This document shows, in pieces, positions 61,028-64,000 of a stretch of 64,000 nucleotides of DNA (the first letter of the stretch is position 1; every line of letters begins with the position of its first letter). Position numbers and translations under genes: made by a program. Source of the DNA: Aureitalea marina (GTDB taxonomy: Bacteria > Bacteroidota > Bacteroidia > Flavobacteriales > Flavobacteriaceae); assembly GCF_002943755.1 (NCBI RefSeq), contig NZ_MQUB01000001.1, forward strand, positions 434,001-498,000, written 5' to 3'. The notes below the pieces were generated by a model. It was given only the letters and a program-made list of their open reading frames with translations. It had not been told where the DNA came from and searched no databases.

Positions 61028-62027
61028 ATCCATTTCAATTATAGTATGTTGCTACAACAGTGAGTTAAGGATAGAACAAACTATTCGTTGTTTATCTCAA
61101 TTAATTCTTCCAAATTCAACTGATGTAGAATTAATAGTTGTGGATAATGCTTCTACAGATAATACTAGCATTATTGTTCAGGAACTTTGGGAAAGTTTTG
61201 ATTCACCATTTCCAATGCGACTTTTATTTGAAGAGAAACCAGGTCTATCAAATGCAAGAAAGAAGGGGACAGAATCTGCAAAAGGGGATTTCTTGTTGTT
61301 TTGTGATGACGATAATTTGTTGAGGGCAGAATATTTAGAGATTGGACTCGAAATTTTGAATAAGAATGAATCAGTTGCCATATTGGGGGGGATAGGAACA
61401 GAACTTATTGAGTCAGATAAACCAGAGTGGTTTGATAGGGTTAGAGTCATGTATGCGGTTGGTGATCAACATAAAGATTACCCGGACCTTACGCATTCCA
61501 AACAATATGTCTATGGTGCTGGTGCTTTTATGCGTAAACGCATTTTGACAGAAATCTTTGAGTCTAATATTAAACAAGTTTTTACTGATCGGACCGGGAA
61601 TAAGTTAATCTCAGGAGGTGATAACGAATTAGGGTATTTGATTGTGGCAAGTGGATACCAAATTCAATGGTCTCGTGAATTAACATTTAAACATTTTATT
61701 CCAAATGAGAGACTAAATTATGATTATCTGAAAAGAATGCGATTGGGCTATGCATATTCCTTACCTCTCATAAATATGTATAGAGCGGCCTTAGAAGGCA
61801 AAGAATATACTTTTAAGATAAATTCATGGTTTTCTGACATCGTTATTTCGCTTAAACGATTTATTAGAATTAGCATCAGATTGAGAAGATCCAAAAAAAG
61901 GAATTTAACCTTGCTTCTCGAGTATTGGTTCTACCTTGGGAGGATCAAGGCGTTAATTTCGAGTTTTGAGTTTTATCGGAATGCGAATCGTCAAATAAAG
62001 AAGAATATCTCCATTTTAAGATCTTAA
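60999..62027 (+). CDS. GT2 glycosyltransferase
   Basis: A 342-residue GT-A glycosyltransferase: ISIIVCCYNSELRIEQTI at the N-terminus, VVDNASTDNTS, GLSNARKKGTE and FCDDDNLL (acidic metal motif). GAGAFMRKRI and GGDNELGYLI follow the usual GT2 order. The C-terminus has a basic helical tail that may bind the membrane. The start lies inside the previous gene (29-base overlap), with A/T-rich DNA. The sugar is unknown. Confidence 0.88.
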   Translation: MNSKVNGPNRSISIIVCCYNSELRIEQTIRCLSQLILPNSTDVELIVVDNASTDNTSIIVQELWESFDSPFPMRLLFEEKPGLSNARKKGTESAKGDFLLFCDDDNLLRAEYLEIGLEILNKNESVAILGGIGTELIESDKPEWFDRVRVMYAVGDQHKDYPDLTHSKQYVYGAGAFMRKRILTEIFESNIKQVFTDRTGNKLISGGDNELGYLIVASGYQIQWSRELTFKHFIPNERLNYDYLKRMRLGYAYSLPLINMYRAALEGKEYTFKINSWFSDIVISLKRFIRISIRLRRSKKRNLTLLLEYWFYLGRIKALISSFEFYRNANRQIKKNISILRS

Positions 62028-62028
62028 A

Positions 62029-62973
62029 ATGATAAGTGTAATCACTCCAGCATTTAATGCATCAGTTTTCCTAGATCGAACCATGGCGTCCGTTCTGGCT
62101 CAAAAGGAGGTTACAGACTATATAATCATAGATGATGGGAGTTCAGACAATACTCATGACATTGCGCTAAAATGGTCTGAGAAGGACGCTAGGATAACTG
62201 TGTTGCGACACCCTGATCGTAAAAATCACGGTCGATCCGAGTCTAGGAACTTGGGTATAGAGAACGCCACGGAATCATATATTGCCTTTTTAGATGCCGA
62301 CGATTATTACTTACCTGGTCGATTCGCAAAGGATATTAGGATTTTAGAGGAGAACCGGGATATTGATGCTGTATACAATGCTATAGGAGCGCACTATTAC
62401 GACAGCTACGACGGACCCAGACCAGATTGGTTAAATCTTACTACACTAAATGAGCGTATTCCTGGAAACGAGTTGTTTGAAAGGATGACACCTATTGGTC
62501 GTTCTGGTTGGTTCTCTGGTAATGGTCTGACTGTGAGAAAGACCTTCTTTGATCGCGTTGGCTTATTTAATTCCCAATTGGAGGTGGCAGAGGATACCGA
62601 ACTCTGGATTAAAATGGCGATGATAGGCAAATTAGAGGCCTCTTCAATAGATGATCCAGTTGCGATGCGAGGTGTCCACGATAAGAATATTTTCAATAAA
62701 AATCAGAAGTATTTCGAAAATGTCGTTCGAATGTATAATTCGCTAATTCGCTTTGCTCAGTCAAAGGATGTCTCAAGCCTTCGGATAGGAAAGCTATGGT
62801 CTGTTAGGTCCAGAGTTATAAAGTCGAAACATCCAGATCGTTATGGAGATTTGCTGTTGTTGAAGGATTCAGCCAAATTTCTACTTCGAAATCCTGGATT
62901 GATTCGGGTAGAGGGCATCAGACTCCAACCTTGGAGATCACTAAGAAATGTAATTGGAAAAACCTTGACGTGA
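62029..62973 (+). CDS. GT2 glycosyltransferase
   Basis: A 314-residue GT-A enzyme with ISVITPAFNASVFLDRTMASV, IDDGSSDNTHD, GRSESRNLGIENA and AFLDADDYY. EVAEDTELWIKMA is the typical catalytic-base ED region. It starts one base after the previous stop. The donor and acceptor are unknown. The C-terminal tail of about 70 residues is basic and may touch the membrane. Confidence 0.9.
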   Translation: MISVITPAFNASVFLDRTMASVLAQKEVTDYIIIDDGSSDNTHDIALKWSEKDARITVLRHPDRKNHGRSESRNLGIENATESYIAFLDADDYYLPGRFAKDIRILEENRDIDAVYNAIGAHYYDSYDGPRPDWLNLTTLNERIPGNELFERMTPIGRSGWFSGNGLTVRKTFFDRVGLFNSQLEVAEDTELWIKMAMIGKLEASSIDDPVAMRGVHDKNIFNKNQKYFENVVRMYNSLIRFAQSKDVSSLRIGKLWSVRSRVIKSKHPDRYGDLLLLKDSAKFLLRNPGLIRVEGIRLQPWRSLRNVIGKTLT

Positions 62974-63944
62974 TACCACTTATCTCCATCATCATTCCCA
63001 CCTATAACCGGGCCCATATGCTTGGAGAGACACTGGATTCCATAAAGTCTCAAACTTTTACCGATTGGGAATGCCTGGTTGTTGACGATGGTTCCTCCGA
63101 CGATACAGCTACAGTTGTTGGCAAGTATGTGCTGGAAGATGCTCGTTTTAGCTATTTAAAGCGACCTGAAGACCTCCCCAAAGGAGCCAATAGCTGCCGT
63201 AACTTTGGCTTGGATCAAAGTAGAGGACAATATATTCAATGGTTTGATAGCGATGATCTTATGGTCAAAACCAAGTTGCACAAGCAGTTATCACTACTCG
63301 ACAATTCCAATTACGATTATTGTGTTGCGCAAACCACCTTTATCGATACCAATAGTGGCGAAGATCTGGGTGTCAGGAATGAGCGAATGCAATCTGAGAA
63401 TCCGCTGCCTGATTTCATTCAATTCAAGATCTTCTGGTTAACAGGAGCTGTGCTTTGGAAGAAGGATTTTTTGATGACATCAGGACTGCGCTTCGACCCT
63501 GATCTGCAACAGGCTCAGGACTATGATTTTCATATTCGGGCATTGGGGCTTTCTACCAATTACATAGCAGAGGACTCTATTTTGATGCGGTATAAATGCC
63601 ATGGGGATAATATGTCTGTTTCCTTTACTAACAACCCACAAAAGATATGGTCCAACGCACGGGTAAAGGAGAAGATACTGAATAACTATACCCATATTCT
63701 GCCGGATTCTTTCATCCAGAAGAAATATGAGGAATTATTGGCCCAATATAAATTGTGTCTGCGCAAGAATTACCTTAAGGAAGCAAAAAGAATTGCCAGG
63801 ATATTAGATAAAAGCTTGGATAAACTCAATTTTACCCCGTCAAAGAAACGCGGTATTCGATGGCGCATAGGCCTAGTTTATATTTCTCTGGGATGGCTTA
63901 AAAGAGGGGACAATTTGTTAAAGAACAGGCATGTCTTTGGGTAA
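62970..63944 (+). CDS. GT2 glycosyltransferase
   Basis: A GT-A glycosyltransferase of about 324 residues: LISIIIPTYNRAHMLGETL, VVDDGSSDDT, GANSCRNFGLDQ, WFDSDDLM and QQAQDYDFHIRAL. GTG 62970 overlaps the previous TGA (GTGA), giving an N-terminus VIPLISIIIPTYN typical of the family; a TTG at 62931 would add 13 atypical residues. The C-terminus is basic and TPR-like. The donor is unknown. Confidence 0.88.
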   Translation: MIPLISIIIPTYNRAHMLGETLDSIKSQTFTDWECLVVDDGSSDDTATVVGKYVLEDARFSYLKRPEDLPKGANSCRNFGLDQSRGQYIQWFDSDDLMVKTKLHKQLSLLDNSNYDYCVAQTTFIDTNSGEDLGVRNERMQSENPLPDFIQFKIFWLTGAVLWKKDFLMTSGLRFDPDLQQAQDYDFHIRALGLSTNYIAEDSILMRYKCHGDNMSVSFTNNPQKIWSNARVKEKILNNYTHILPDSFIQKKYEELLAQYKLCLRKNYLKEAKRIARILDKSLDKLNFTPSKKRGIRWRIGLVYISLGWLKRGDNLLKNRHVFG

Positions 63945-64000
63945 AGAGCACAAAATAAACATTGGTTATGAAGGCCTGGGCTATGCCGAGTCAAGAAATA
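63931..64000 (+). CDS. Start of another gene of the locus, truncated by the window edge
   Basis: ATG 63931 opens a frame (MSLGKEHKINIGYEGLGYAE) that runs to the edge without a stop and overlaps the previous gene by 14 bases, as other genes do here. Too little is visible to assign a product. Confidence 0.45.
   Translation, partial: MSLGKEHKINIGYEGLGYAESRN

Overview
The window reads as chromosomal DNA of a marine-type member of the Flavobacteriaceae (Bacteroidetes). The grounds are several TAnnTTTG-type -7 promoter elements, few Shine-Dalgarno sequences, proteins typical of this group (DUF4920, DUF2911, DUF4377, PEGA and LAB_N proteins, peptidase family M49), a 1118-residue SecA without a C-terminal zinc tail, and a DnaJ with only two zinc motifs. 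The genus cannot be fixed from sequence alone. There is no rRNA, recognisable tRNA, CRISPR array, prophage or classical insertion sequence.

Bases 1-15,500 are housekeeping. They hold the 3' end of a fused acyl-CoA mutase gene (icmF), an Lrp regulator, a secreted esterase-like protein, a lipoprotein with a DJ-1/PfpI domain, an MFS transporter, the fluoride channel CrcB, a lipoprotein dipeptidyl peptidase III, a MazG-like NTPase, ilvE, mnmD and the grpE-dnaJ pair. Bases 15,500-27,300 hold an ABC-2 exporter with an MscS channel, a sigma-54 response regulator without a DNA-binding domain, a PPK2 kinase, an M28 peptidase, a membrane-anchored AraC regulator, a gene-free 342-base interval with strong RNA structure, a MATE pump and a PAP2 phosphatase. 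Bases 27,300-32,400 hold a three-gene operon for a lipid-linked sugar (ArnC-like, LAB_N, ArnT-like), a sugar epimerase and meaB.

Bases 33,000-37,400 contain two compact ECF sigma-factor operons. In each the sigma gene overlaps a small membrane-protein gene (putative anti-sigma), and an AAC-N16/17-CGTC element lies upstream. The first also encodes a large exported protein with a tryptophan-anchored 11-residue repeat. Then come secA, a DUF2795 gene with a textbook Bacteroidetes promoter, the cobalamin adenosyltransferase, a LolD-like ATPase, a methyltransferase and a four-helix-bundle gene inside a 491-bp inverted-repeat cassette abutting an ABC-F gene.

From 46,600 to the right edge is one long + strand surface-polysaccharide locus: Wza-like lipoprotein, Wzc-like tyrosine kinase, initiating sugar transferase, UDP-sugar dehydrogenase and C4-epimerase (a UDP-HexNAc uronate route), a Wzm/Wzt-type ABC exporter, several sulfotransferase-like proteins, a three-domain glycosyltransferase/methyltransferase/methyltransferase fusion, a glycosyltransferase/sulfotransferase-like fusion and more GT2 enzymes. 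Coupled stops and starts suggest a single transcription unit. The pattern suggests a sulfated, methylated, uronate-containing capsule or O-polysaccharide. The 58.5-62.0 kb part is visibly richer in A+T than its surroundings.

Three genes far apart share the coenzyme B12 theme: icmF uses adenosylcobalamin, the PduO-type transferase makes it, and MeaB protects or reloads methylmalonyl-CoA mutase.
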